From Bacteroidota bacterium (GTDB taxonomy: Bacteria; Bacteroidota; Bacteroidia; Bacteroidales; VadinHA17): a stretch of DNA of 7,136 bases. Every line of letters starts with the position of its first letter. Positions within the stretch are counted from its first letter, which is position 1. Positions 1-7,136 of this stretch are shown in pieces. A program made the translations under genes and the position numbers. The notes under the pieces are model-generated. The model did not search any database, had not been told where the DNA came from, and saw only the letters and a program-made list of their open reading frames with translations. The DNA lies in the NCBI GenBank assembly GCA_016868515.1, contig VGGM01000078.1, positions 1-7,136 on the forward strand, in the 5' to 3' direction.

Positions 1-2228
1 TGACAGACGGCTGGGTGATTAACCTTGGCAACGTTCGTGAATTCAGCCTTAACAGACAGGGATCGCTTCTTGCCTATACGGTTGATGCAACGGCCCGAAC
101 AGGCAACGGGCTATATCTGTTTGAGGTTGCCACACAGCGAATAAGGCCGCTCGACACCGATACTCTTGAGTACAGCCAGCTGACATGGGACGATGATATG
201 CTCACAAGGCAGGAGTGGGGTACCAAGGGAACAGCTCTTGCTGTCCTGAAGGGGTATACCGATGAGAAGCAGCTACAGCGCATAAACAGGGTTGTGGTTA
301 TAAGAAATGTGAATACACCAAAGCAGATGCTGACGGCATATTCACCTGCAGCTGGTTCAGGCTTTCCTGAAGGATATGTGATAAGCGAATTCGGGAGTCT
401 TACATTCACACTGAACAACAGCGGGATTATGTTTGCAATGAAAGAGCAGTCGCCGCGGGTAAGGATGAGCCGCGACACGATTGCCAACGTCGATGTGTGG
501 CACTATGCTGACGAACGCATACAGTCGGTACAGATGATTCAGGCAAATTCCGAACGCCGGTCAACCTACAGGGGCATTCTATGGTTCGATAATATGAGGG
601 TGGTGCAACTGAACGATGACAATATGCGGAGCATTACAATGAACAGGGAGGGCACCACCGGACTGGGCCGCGATCCGAAACCCTACATCTCCGACACAAA
701 CTGGGGTGGTGCAGCAAGCGACTTTTACATTGTTGACGGTAGAACCGGAGCCCGCACCCTTGTTGGAAAGGGCATTGCGCGGGCGATGGGCATGTCGCCC
801 GACAGCCGTTTTTTCCTCTGGTTCAGCAATGGCCATTTTCATCTTTACGATGTAGCCCGCCGCACAACCTCCAATATTTCGGAAAAGGTGCAGGTAAGCT
901 TCTTTGACGATGAGGAAGACCATCCCTACCCGAACCCTTCATATGGTTTCGCAGGATGGTCGAAGGACGGCAAATCGGTGGTGGTTAACCACAAGTTTGA
1001 CCTCTGGTCTCTTAATACTGACGGAACCGGTGGCCAGAATCTCACCGGAAACCATGGAACTGAAAACAGCATCGTGTACCGGCTTATGCGAACCGACGAT
1101 GACCGGTTTATTGACCTGAAGCTGCCTCTTCTTCTTACTGCGTACGGCGAATGGACAAAGATGACGGGCTACAGCAGGCTCGTTACGGGGAAGGCCCCGC
1201 AAACCCTGGTATATGAAGACGCCAGCCTGTCGAGGGCAACAAAGGCGCGCAAAGCGGATAAATACATATTCACCAGGCAGACATTTGCCGATTTTCCCGA
1301 TTACTACGTCAGCAGCGGCAATTTCAATGACATGAAGCGCATCACCGATGCCAATCCCCAGCAGACCGGATATGCATGGGGAAGAAGCATTCTCAGGGAT
1401 TTCCGCAACAGCAAGGGAGACAGACTGCAGGCAACTATAACTCTGCCAGCCAACTACGAACCCGGCAAGAGATACCCCACAATGGTCTATTTCTACGAAA
1501 AGATGTCGCAGAACCATCACAGCTATTCCATGCCGGCATACGACGACCGCCCCCATTTTTCAGCCTACGCCAGTGACGGCTACCTTATTGTCCGTCCCGA
1601 TATGAAATACTATGAGGGACAGCCGGGATGGAATGCGCTTGACTGCCTTACAGCAGCAGTGAAAATGGTGATAGACGAAGGACTGGCTGACCCTGACCGT
1701 ATTGGTCTCCAGGGCCACAGCTGGGGTGGTTACCAGTCATCTTTCGTGGTTACACAGACCGATATCTTTGCATGTGTCGTTACGGGCGCCCCGGTTACCA
1801 ACCTCACCAGTATGTACAATATCCTTTATAAAAACTCAGGAACCAACAACCATGGAATAATGGAGACCGGCCAGGTGAGAATGGGCAAGAGCCTCTTCGA
1901 TGACTTTGAGAACTACGCAGCGCAATCGCCCGTTTTCCAGGCAGCAGGAATCAAAACCCCGTTCATGATACTTCACGGAACCGAAGATGGCGCAGTTGAC
2001 TGGTCGCAGGGACTCGAGTTCTATAATGCAGCGCGCCGTCTTGGCAAGGAGGTAATTCTGTTATCCTATCCCGGAGAGAACCACCATCTTGCAGTTGAAA
2101 ACAATTCGAAGGACTTCCTGCTCAGAATGAAGCAATACTTCGACCATTACCTCAAAGGAAAACCGGCGCCCGGGTGGATGATAAAAGGGGTGCCCTTCAT
2201 TGAGAAACCTTATGACATTGCACGTTAA
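1..2228 (+). CDS. S9 family serine peptidase (prolyl oligopeptidase / dipeptidyl-peptidase-like), 5' end outside window
   Basis: This is a serine peptidase that probably cleaves peptides in the periplasm or at the cell surface. The reading frame is open to the left edge: codons before the GTG at 15 read T-D-G-W, so that GTG is an internal valine and the true start, with any signal peptide, lies upstream. Numbering residues from base 15, about 1-440 look like a beta-propeller made of repeated WD/DPP-type strands (for example S-P-D-S-R-F-F-L-W-F and W-S-K-D-G-K-S-V-V-V). About 460-737 form the alpha/beta-hydrolase domain. The nucleophile motif G-H-S-W-G-G-Y puts Ser at 569 (bases 1719-1721). 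Asp658 in H-G-T-E-D and His690 in G-E-N-H-H complete the triad by analogy with DPP4. The usual G-G-P loop after the first core strands is absent; Y-F-Y-E (492-495) stands there. The visible 742 codons suggest a full protein of roughly 900 residues, as in many Bacteroidota S9 proteins. Exact substrate specificity cannot be told. It probably shares a transcript with the lipoprotein gene 24 bases downstream. Confidence 0.93.
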   Translation, partial: TDGWVINLGNVREFSLNRQGSLLAYTVDATARTGNGLYLFEVATQRIRPLDTDTLEYSQLTWDDDMLTRQEWGTKGTALAVLKGYTDEKQLQRINRVVVIRNVNTPKQMLTAYSPAAGSGFPEGYVISEFGSLTFTLNNSGIMFAMKEQSPRVRMSRDTIANVDVWHYADERIQSVQMIQANSERRSTYRGILWFDNMRVVQLNDDNMRSITMNREGTTGLGRDPKPYISDTNWGGAASDFYIVDGRTGARTLVGKGIARAMGMSPDSRFFLWFSNGHFHLYDVARRTTSNISEKVQVSFFDDEEDHPYPNPSYGFAGWSKDGKSVVVNHKFDLWSLNTDGTGGQNLTGNHGTENSIVYRLMRTDDDRFIDLKLPLLLTAYGEWTKMTGYSRLVTGKAPQTLVYEDASLSRATKARKADKYIFTRQTFADFPDYYVSSGNFNDMKRITDANPQQTGYAWGRSILRDFRNSKGDRLQATITLPANYEPGKRYPTMVYFYEKMSQNHHSYSMPAYDDRPHFSAYASDGYLIVRPDMKYYEGQPGWNALDCLTAAVKMVIDEGLADPDRIGLQGHSWGGYQSSFVVTQTDIFACVVTGAPVTNLTSMYNILYKNSGTNNHGIMETGQVRMGKSLFDDFENYAAQSPVFQAAGIKTPFMILHGTEDGAVDWSQGLEFYNAARRLGKEVILLSYPGENHHLAVENNSKDFLLRMKQYFDHYLKGKPAPGWMIKGVPFIEKPYDIAR

Positions 2229-2252
2229 TTGAATTTATAAACCCCGGACATT

Positions 2253-3323
2253 ATGAAGCATATCAGATATTTTTTCGCAGTTCTGTTTCTGACTGCCGCG
2301 GTAACCGGCTGTGCAGTTAAAGAACCGGCAATGGTGTTCCCGGCAGAAGATTGGGAAAGATGGGAATCGGTTAAGAAGGCCGGTTATGATCTTAAGGCCA
2401 TTCCTGAAATATTGAAGTTCGTTGAGGACAGCATGAATACTTCTGCTCTTATGGTTACGGTTTACGGCAAGGTTTTGCTTGAATACGGCGATATTGAGCA
2501 GATCAGCTACCTGGCCTCGGTACGCAAGAGCATACTGTCGATGCTCTACGGTATTTATGTCGATAACGGAACCATCAACCTCGACCTTACCCTTGAAGAT
2601 CTCGGTATGGATGATATAGGCGGATTGCTCGCGGTTGAGAAGCAGGCGAAGGTGCGTCATCTCATCGCAGCCCGATCGGGTGTGTTTCATCCCGCTTCAA
2701 ACAGCGGTGATGACCTTGCCAGCGCCCCTGAGAGAGGATCGGTTGAGCCGGGCACCTATCAGCTTTACAGCAATTGGGACTTCAACGCAGCGGGAGGTGC
2801 TTTTGAACTTATGACAGGCAAGAACATTTACGATGCGCTTGAGGAGCACCTTGCCATACCTTTGCAGATGCAGGAGTGGGACAGAAGCATCCACCGCAAG
2901 TCAGGGAATCTCAGGGTCTCACAGTACCCTGCCTACCATATTAACCTCTCTACCCGTGACATGGCCCGTATCGGTCACCTCATGCTCAATATGGGCAACT
3001 GGAACGGTAACCAGATCATTCCCGAAGCATGGGTGGTTGAATCAACCAGCAGGATAACTCCCCTTGAGGAGATGAATCCGCCCCGGCGCCGCAGCGGTTA
3101 TCTCGCTTATGGTTATATGTGGTGGATATATGCAGGAGAGAAGTCAGACGGACCATGGAAGGGAGCCTATACCGGCAGAGGAGCCGTTGGCCAGTGGATA
3201 ACGGTGGTTCCCGAACTCGGTATGGTTATTGCCCACAAGACAGTGCCCGGCACCGGAGGTTCAACTGATTGGCCGGAATATGACAAGCTGCTTACCATGA
3301 TATTTGATGCAAAATCGAGATAA
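2253..3323 (+). CDS. Lipoprotein serine hydrolase, beta-lactamase-like (class C / NylB-like family)
   Basis: The product is a penicillin-binding-protein-fold serine hydrolase anchored to a membrane. Residues 1-19 are a lipoprotein signal with a basic start, a hydrophobic core and lipobox V-T-G-C, with lipidated Cys at 20. The residues after Cys (A-V-K-E-P) are not acid-rich, so a known Bacteroidota surface-export tag is not obvious and periplasmic exposure is inferred. Motif 1 is S89-V-R-K92 (SxxK nucleophile and base), motif 2 is Y172-S-N174 followed by W-D-F-N, and G308-R-G310 lies where KTG/HTG usually stands. The Y-M-W-W segment and the final H-K-T (328-330) resemble proteins annotated as serine hydrolases related to 6-aminohexanoate-dimer hydrolase. 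At 356 residues it has normal family length. The ATG is supported by the signal peptide directly behind it; no Shine-Dalgarno is seen, as is common in this phylum. Substrate is unknown: ester, amide or cell-wall peptide are all possible. A resistance beta-lactamase is unlikely. Confidence 0.9.
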   Translation: MKHIRYFFAVLFLTAAVTGCAVKEPAMVFPAEDWERWESVKKAGYDLKAIPEILKFVEDSMNTSALMVTVYGKVLLEYGDIEQISYLASVRKSILSMLYGIYVDNGTINLDLTLEDLGMDDIGGLLAVEKQAKVRHLIAARSGVFHPASNSGDDLASAPERGSVEPGTYQLYSNWDFNAAGGAFELMTGKNIYDALEEHLAIPLQMQEWDRSIHRKSGNLRVSQYPAYHINLSTRDMARIGHLMLNMGNWNGNQIIPEAWVVESTSRITPLEEMNPPRRRSGYLAYGYMWWIYAGEKSDGPWKGAYTGRGAVGQWITVVPELGMVIAHKTVPGTGGSTDWPEYDKLLTMIFDAKSR

Positions 3324-3393
3324 CAGACACACCTGCCTGCTGCTCGCGGGTATATACAACCAGGTGGCACTTACAGGCCGCCGGGGGTAAGGC
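3324..3393. other. Convergent intergenic junction
   Basis: This 70-base gap separates the tail-to-tail ends of the lipoprotein and M16 genes. It holds a 6-base inverted repeat (CACCTG at 3330-3335, CAGGTG at 3361-3366) with a 25-base loop, and the left arm of a GC-rich hairpin that runs into the M16 stop codon. No T-run follows either structure on either strand, so no standard intrinsic terminator is visible. No small gene is convincing here. Confidence 0.6.
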
Positions 3394-3401
3394 TTACCCG
3401 G
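3381..3401. terminator. Possible bidirectional hairpin terminator over the M16 stop codon
   Basis: GGGTAA (3385-3390) pairs with TTACCC (3394-3399) around a three-base loop GGC. The stem extends by CC (3381-3382) with GG (3400-3401) if two G residues bulge on the left. The right arm includes the TAA stop of the M16 gene, read on the minus strand. Its position at a convergent junction suits a shared terminator, but there is no U-tract on either side, so the role is a guess. Confidence 0.3.
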
Positions 3402-6204
3402 GACTGAAAACTATCCTTGCCGAATTTGCCTGCCCGAAGAACTTGCCGGCCAGCTTCTTTATATCAGCGGGCTTAAGATTGTTAAGCATATTCTCATAGT
3501 TGGAGGGATCGTTGTTGTCGATTCCGGTGTAGTACCATGCATAAATGGTATTGCTCCAGTAACGGTTGTGAAGCTTCGACTCTTCACGGTTCTTCAGCAG
3601 GTTACTGATTGCCTTTTCGAACTTTTCGTTGTCGGGCCCGGAAACCGTCAGCCTGTCAATTTCGCTGTAGATTACAGATGCAAGCTCGTCGGCCCTGGCC
3701 GGATCGCAGTCGAACATAATCAGTGCACTGGCGTTCTCATATGGTCTCATCTGCGATGATATGTTCATTGAAACACCATAGGTTCCTCCCTCTTCTTCCC
3801 TTACCTTTTCGGTGTAAACCATTTCGAGAATATTCTGGATAACCTTCAATCCAAGGTTGTTATAGGAGTTGTACTTCATTTTACCTGAGAAACTGATATA
3901 TACCGAAGCCTTTGGCACCGCAAGGGGAAGTGTTATGTTACGCGTGATCGTGCCCTCGGGATGGCGTACTTTCCTGTCGGTCCACTGATCCTTCCTGGGT
4001 GACGAAGAGAGGGAACCTATATATTTTTCTACCAGGGGTTTCACTTCGTCCTCCTCAATATTGCCAACTATTATAAATGTGAATTCACCTGCATTCACGA
4101 ATCTGTCGGCATAAATCTCGGTTATCTGGTCGAATGATACTTCGCCAAGGAGCCCGGGCGACAGCAAAATAGTTCTCGGGTTATTGGAAGTGAGAATTTT
4201 TGACAATGAGTCCTGCATTATCTTCGAAGGGTCATTGGCCATACTGGTGATATAAGAAAGATACCTCGACATAATGGCATTGTGCGCATCCCTGTCGAAC
4301 CGCGGTTTTTCGAACTTCAGCCAGAGCAGCTGAAGCATTGTTTCAAAATCGCGCGGGGCAGCCGATCCGTTGAACCCCTCGGTAAGTTCGCCTAGGCTTA
4401 TGGAGAGGGAAGCCTGCTTGCCCGAAAGCATTTTCTGCAATGTAATATTGTCGAAGTCGCCGGTGCCGTAAGCATCAATTATCATTGGCATGAAAGAAGC
4501 TGAAGGGAGCATGTCGGTATCATACACCGAGGTTCCCCCGAAGCTGAAGGCACTGAGCGTCACATTATCCTTGTCATAATCGGCCTTTCTGAATATAACC
4601 CTGGCATTATTTGAAAGAGTCCATTCCACTGCCCCGAAACGGTCAATCCTCTTGGATCCTACCACTTTCCCCGGTGCAGGTTGCTCCTCTATGAGGTTCT
4701 CAGCCACCTCGGTGTCGACATAAGGGGTTATCTGTGAAGATGTTACATCAGAAATAACCTCGTTGAACTCTTCTTCGGAAAGATGACTGATTCCCTCTCC
4801 TTCGGGGCCCATAACCATTAGCACCCTGTTGCCCGAGGTCATAAGCGACCGGTATTTCTGGTTAAGATCCATCACGGTTATACCGGGCATAATTGCATGG
4901 ATGAATTCATTCTCGAAGTCAATTGAATTCATTGGCTCTCCTGTAAGGAAATATTCCTGCATAACCTCTATGTATGATTCGTTATGGATTTTATCCTTCT
5001 GCCTGTAGTAGGTTTCGAATGAAGTCAGATATTCGGCTCTGACCCTGTCGAGTTCACCCTGGGTGAATCCGAAGCGCCTTACTTTTTCGGCTTCGCGGTA
5101 TATTGCTTCGAGGGCGGTGCGCTCGGTTTCGGGCCTGCAAGCAGCAGAAATGTAAAATGTATTATATCCGCGTACAAGTGCAGAAGAGCCTATCATGCCT
5201 GCAATAAACGGAGGATTGCCCTTCTGAAGCAGTTCATCGATTCTTGCCGAGATGGCCGAATTCATCAGACTGGTCACAATCTGATCGCGCATGTAGCCAA
5301 GGTTTTTTCCTGAGGCCGGTGTGGCTTCGCGTTTTATGTAAATACTCAGCTGGGTTTGCGGAGCCTCGGTGTCGGTAGCCAGTACATATCGGGTTTCGTC
5401 GTGGTAAGGGACATTGAAAAATGGCCTTGCCGGAGGATCATCCACCGGTATGAGTGCCGAGAAGAGATCAACAATCTTCCTCTCCATCTCGTCGGCATCA
5501 AAATCGCCCACTACTGCAATTGCCTGCAGATCGGTCCTGTACCATTTATGATAAAAATCCCTGAGTGTTTCAGGGCTGAAGGTTTTAATGACATCGATAT
5601 CGCCAATTACATCGCGTACCGCATACTTTGATCCGCCCAGCAGTACCGGAAGGAATTTGCCCTGCATGCGGAATGAAGCGGTTCTTCTTGTCCTCCACTC
5701 TTCAGTTATTACACCTCTTTCAGCTTCAATTTCACCGGGTTCAAGCAGAATGAAATCTGACCAGTCGTGCAGTATTAGCAGGCAGGTATCGATAAGCCCG
5801 GGCTTATCGACCGGTACGTCAGAGAGATTATATACCGTTTCATTGTGGGTTGTATAGGCATTAATATTCCTGCCGAAGGCGACCCCATGCTTCTCGAGAG
5901 TGCTGATGACAGCCTTTCCGGGGAAGTTTTTAGTGCCGCTGAATGCCATATGCTCGAGAAAATGTGCCAGTCCGTTCTGGCTATCCTCTTCGAGCAGCGC
6001 CCCGACGTTCTGTATTAAATAGAAGCTGGCCCTATTCCCGGGTTCGCGGTTATGCCTGATAAAATATGTCAGACCATTTTCGAGCCTGCCTGTTCTGATA
6101 AGCGGGTCGGCAGGGATTGGTTGTGAAAGATCGGGTTGCGTGAAAGCAACCGCAGAACCAAGAAAAAACAGTAAAAACAGGAAGATGCTATCGATTGTCC
6201 TCAT
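3394..6204 (-). CDS. M16 family zinc metallopeptidase (insulinase/pitrilysin type), two-half protein
   Basis: This 936-residue protein is predicted to be an exported zinc peptidase that degrades peptides, probably in the periplasm. Residues 1-20 form a signal peptide with a phenylalanine/leucine-rich core ending in A-V-A, so cleavage near 20/21 is likely. The N-terminal catalytic half has the inverted zinc motif H81-F-L-E84-H85. Glu162 in A-E-R-G-V-I-T-E-E-W, 77 residues beyond His85 as in pitrilysin, is the likely third zinc ligand. The second half begins around residue 525, lacks a zinc site, and keeps R802-E-E-E-G-G-T-Y809-G, the Arg/Tyr pair that in M16 enzymes helps bind substrate. Both halves appear complete and the length matches Bacteroidota two-half M16 proteins, so it is probably active. 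The ATG at 6204 is supported by the signal peptide that follows. It lies 60 bases after the kinase gene on the same strand. No convincing separate promoter was seen in that gap, so co-transcription is plausible. The substrate is unknown. Confidence 0.95.
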   Translation of the reverse strand: MRTIDSIFLFLLFFLGSAVAFTQPDLSQPIPADPLIRTGRLENGLTYFIRHNREPGNRASFYLIQNVGALLEEDSQNGLAHFLEHMAFSGTKNFPGKAVISTLEKHGVAFGRNINAYTTHNETVYNLSDVPVDKPGLIDTCLLILHDWSDFILLEPGEIEAERGVITEEWRTRRTASFRMQGKFLPVLLGGSKYAVRDVIGDIDVIKTFSPETLRDFYHKWYRTDLQAIAVVGDFDADEMERKIVDLFSALIPVDDPPARPFFNVPYHDETRYVLATDTEAPQTQLSIYIKREATPASGKNLGYMRDQIVTSLMNSAISARIDELLQKGNPPFIAGMIGSSALVRGYNTFYISAACRPETERTALEAIYREAEKVRRFGFTQGELDRVRAEYLTSFETYYRQKDKIHNESYIEVMQEYFLTGEPMNSIDFENEFIHAIMPGITVMDLNQKYRSLMTSGNRVLMVMGPEGEGISHLSEEEFNEVISDVTSSQITPYVDTEVAENLIEEQPAPGKVVGSKRIDRFGAVEWTLSNNARVIFRKADYDKDNVTLSAFSFGGTSVYDTDMLPSASFMPMIIDAYGTGDFDNITLQKMLSGKQASLSISLGELTEGFNGSAAPRDFETMLQLLWLKFEKPRFDRDAHNAIMSRYLSYITSMANDPSKIMQDSLSKILTSNNPRTILLSPGLLGEVSFDQITEIYADRFVNAGEFTFIIVGNIEEDEVKPLVEKYIGSLSSSPRKDQWTDRKVRHPEGTITRNITLPLAVPKASVYISFSGKMKYNSYNNLGLKVIQNILEMVYTEKVREEEGGTYGVSMNISSQMRPYENASALIMFDCDPARADELASVIYSEIDRLTVSGPDNEKFEKAISNLLKNREESKLHNRYWSNTIYAWYYTGIDNNDPSNYENMLNNLKPADIKKLAGKFFGQANSARIVFSPG

Positions 6205-6264
6205 GGCTTCTAAAGATGTATTTTATGGAATGCAGCGTTTTTGCCGGTCGGGCAGGGATTGTTG

Positions 6265-6879
6265 TCAGAACAACCCGTGGAGCTCGGCATTGATTTTATC
6301 GATCACTTCGCTAAGGTGGTCCCTGTTGTCGGGGAAATCATAATGGTCGGCTTCGACAATCAGCAACCGGCCGGCTGTGTATGACTCAATCCATGCCTCG
6401 TACCTTTCGTTCAGCCTTTTCAGGTAATCAATCCTGATTGACGATTCATACTCCCTGCCTCTTTTCTGTATCTGGCTAACGAGTGTGGGAACCGAGGCCC
6501 GGAGGTAGAGAAGCAGGTCGGGCGGCTTAACAAGTGAACTCATCAGTTTGAACAGGGTAAGATAGTTGTCGAAGTCGCGTGTCGACATCAGCCCCATTGA
6601 GTGAAGGTTCGGGGCAAATATGAAGGCATCTTCGTATATGGTACGGTCCTGTACAATGGTTTGTTCTGACTTCTTTATTTCGAGTATCTGGCTGAACCGG
6701 GAGTTCAGGAAGTAGATCTGAAGGTTGAACGACCAGCGTTGCATGTCCTCATAAAAATCGTTGAGGTAGGGATTGGTTTCAACATCTTCGTAATGCGGAA
6801 TCCATCCGTAATGTTTTGCCAGCAGCCCGGCAAGGGTGGTTTTTCCCGAACCAATGTTCCCTGCAATTGCTATATGCAT
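6265..6879 (-). CDS. Deoxynucleoside kinase (deoxyadenosine/deoxyguanosine kinase family)
   Basis: This cytoplasmic enzyme of 204 residues would transfer the gamma-phosphate of ATP to the 5' hydroxyl of a deoxynucleoside, feeding the salvage route to dNTPs. The P-loop G-N-I-G-S-G-K-T-T spans residues 7-15 right after the first strand, which fixes the ATG at 6879 as the start. Glu31 in Y-E-D-V-E matches the acidic catalytic base position of the dNK family. Gln54 lies where the family contacts the base. Q-D78-R79-T is the [DE]-R-S-type motif, and K-R-G-R-E-Y-E (139-145) is the arginine-rich lid over ATP. Length is normal for bacterial dNKs. Purine versus pyrimidine preference cannot be read with certainty; resemblance to dAdo/dGuo kinases is the basis for the name. 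It sits between a GH3-family gene (40 bases upstream) and the M16 gene (60 bases downstream), all on one strand. No functional tie to either is evident. Confidence 0.92.
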   Translation of the reverse strand: MHIAIAGNIGSGKTTLAGLLAKHYGWIPHYEDVETNPYLNDFYEDMQRWSFNLQIYFLNSRFSQILEIKKSEQTIVQDRTIYEDAFIFAPNLHSMGLMSTRDFDNYLTLFKLMSSLVKPPDLLLYLRASVPTLVSQIQKRGREYESSIRIDYLKRLNERYEAWIESYTAGRLLIVEADHYDFPDNRDHLSEVIDKINAELHGLF

Positions 6880-6908
6880 ATTATGAACGGGTTAGATTTT
6901 GTAAAATT

Positions 6909-6940
6909 CAAGTTTAAAGCTAAGTAATTATTCCGGCAAT
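6909..6940 (-). promoter_or_regulatory. Possible Bacteroidota-type promoter for the deoxynucleoside kinase gene
   Basis: On the minus strand, TAAACTTG (6916 down to 6909) differs at one base from the Bacteroidota -7 element TAnnTTTG. ATTG (6940 down to 6937), 20 bases upstream, differs at one base from the -33 element TTTG. Transcription from here would start about 20-25 bases before the kinase ATG. The upstream part lies inside the GH3 coding end. Matches this loose are expected by chance in A/T-rich stretches. Confidence 0.22.
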
Positions 6941-7136
6941 CCTGTAGAAATCTTCAATATATTCCCGGGAATTTGACAATCTGGGTATCTTGTTCTGACC
7001 GCCCATTTTGTTTTTCAGCCTGAACCATTGCATGAACGAACCCTTGGGCACTGCCCTTATTACCGGAGATACCAGTGTAATGTTGTCAGATCGTTTTGCC
7101 TCATAATCGGAGTTGATTTTCTGCAATTCACGGTCG
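6920..7136 (-). CDS. GH3 auxin-responsive promoter family protein, C-terminal fragment
   Basis: Only the last 71 complete codons are in the window; the frame is open to the right edge. The segment reads D-R-E-L-Q-K-I-N-S-D-Y-E-A-K-R near the edge, then V-P-K-G-S-F-M-Q-W, then G-G-Q-N-K-I-P-R-L-S-N-S-R-E-Y. These match, from memory, the conserved C-terminus of GH3-family proteins found in many Bacteroidota (N-S-D-Y-E-A-K-R, G-T-F-x-x-W and G-G-Q-x-K-x-P-R-L-x-N). The TTG at 7126 is an internal leucine, not a start. Plant GH3 enzymes are acyl-adenylate-forming amido synthetases that join acyl acids such as jasmonate or indole-acetate to amino acids. The bacterial substrate cannot be inferred here, and the catalytic adenylation core is outside the window. 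The stop TAG is 40 bases before the kinase start, consistent with one transcript. Confidence 0.82.
   Translation of the reverse strand, partial: DRELQKINSDYEAKRSDNITLVSPVIRAVPKGSFMQWFRLKNKMGGQNKIPRLSNSREYIEDFYRIAGIIT

Noticed and set aside
15..17. GTG as the start codon of the S9 gene
   Set aside because: The frame continues upstream without a stop to the window edge, the protein lacks a signal peptide at this point, and the family is longer; the GTG is an internal valine.
939..1556. A 205-codon open frame on the minus strand inside the S9 gene
   Set aside because: It lies wholly antisense to the conserved S9 frame, has a cysteine-rich, low-sense composition, and shows no recognisable domain. 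It is a shadow of the real gene.
2235..2690. A 151-codon minus-strand open frame over the start of the lipoprotein gene
   Set aside because: It is antisense to the signal peptide and SxxK motif region, with no family resemblance; treated as a shadow frame.
3330..3366. CACCTG/CAGGTG inverted repeat as a terminator or protein-binding site
   Set aside because: The stem is only 6 bases with a 25-base loop and does not extend; such repeats are common by chance.
6240..6256. Small hairpin TGCC/GGCA with a nearby T-run between the kinase and M16 genes
   Set aside because: The stem is four bases, and on the transcribed minus strand the run after it is A, not U, so it does not make a terminator for the kinase gene.
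7124..7126. TTG as the start of a 68-residue small protein
   Set aside because: The sequence on both sides of it matches the GH3 C-terminus, and the frame stays open to the window edge, so it is the tail of a larger gene.
1..7136. A hidden defence system, mobile element, CRISPR array or RNA gene
   Set aside because: No repeats with regular spacing, transposase, integrase, nuclease or tRNA/rRNA-like segment was seen; nearly all bases are explained by five housekeeping or catabolic-type genes.

Overview
The window looks like ordinary chromosomal DNA of a member of the Bacteroidota, probably Bacteroidales or a related order. The evidence is the protein families: a Bacteroidota-type S9 peptidase, a 936-residue two-half M16 peptidase, a short deoxynucleoside kinase and a GH3-family C-terminus. 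The absence of clear Shine-Dalgarno sequences before the starts agrees with this. The assignment rests on recalled family resemblance, since no search could be run.

Layout: two genes point right and three point left, meeting tail to tail near 3324-3393. On the plus strand, a secreted-type S9 (prolyl oligopeptidase/DPP-like) peptidase, cut by the left window edge, is followed after 24 bases by a lipoprotein of the serine beta-lactamase-like hydrolase family. On the minus strand, read from right to left, are the C-terminus of a GH3-family protein (cut by the right edge), a deoxynucleoside kinase 40 bases downstream, and an M16 zinc peptidase 60 bases after that. Both strands are almost fully coding. 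The longest gap is about 70 bases, at the convergent junction, and contains inverted repeats.

How the genes fit together: three of the five products (S9, beta-lactamase-like lipoprotein, M16) are predicted to act outside the cytoplasm on peptides or amide/ester bonds, and all visible catalytic residues are intact. The deoxynucleoside kinase and the GH3 protein are cytoplasmic. The kinase fits deoxynucleoside salvage; the substrate of bacterial GH3 proteins is not evident from sequence. No mobile element, CRISPR array, RNA gene, phage gene or defence system was seen. No convincing undescribed system was found; the findings are modest observations.
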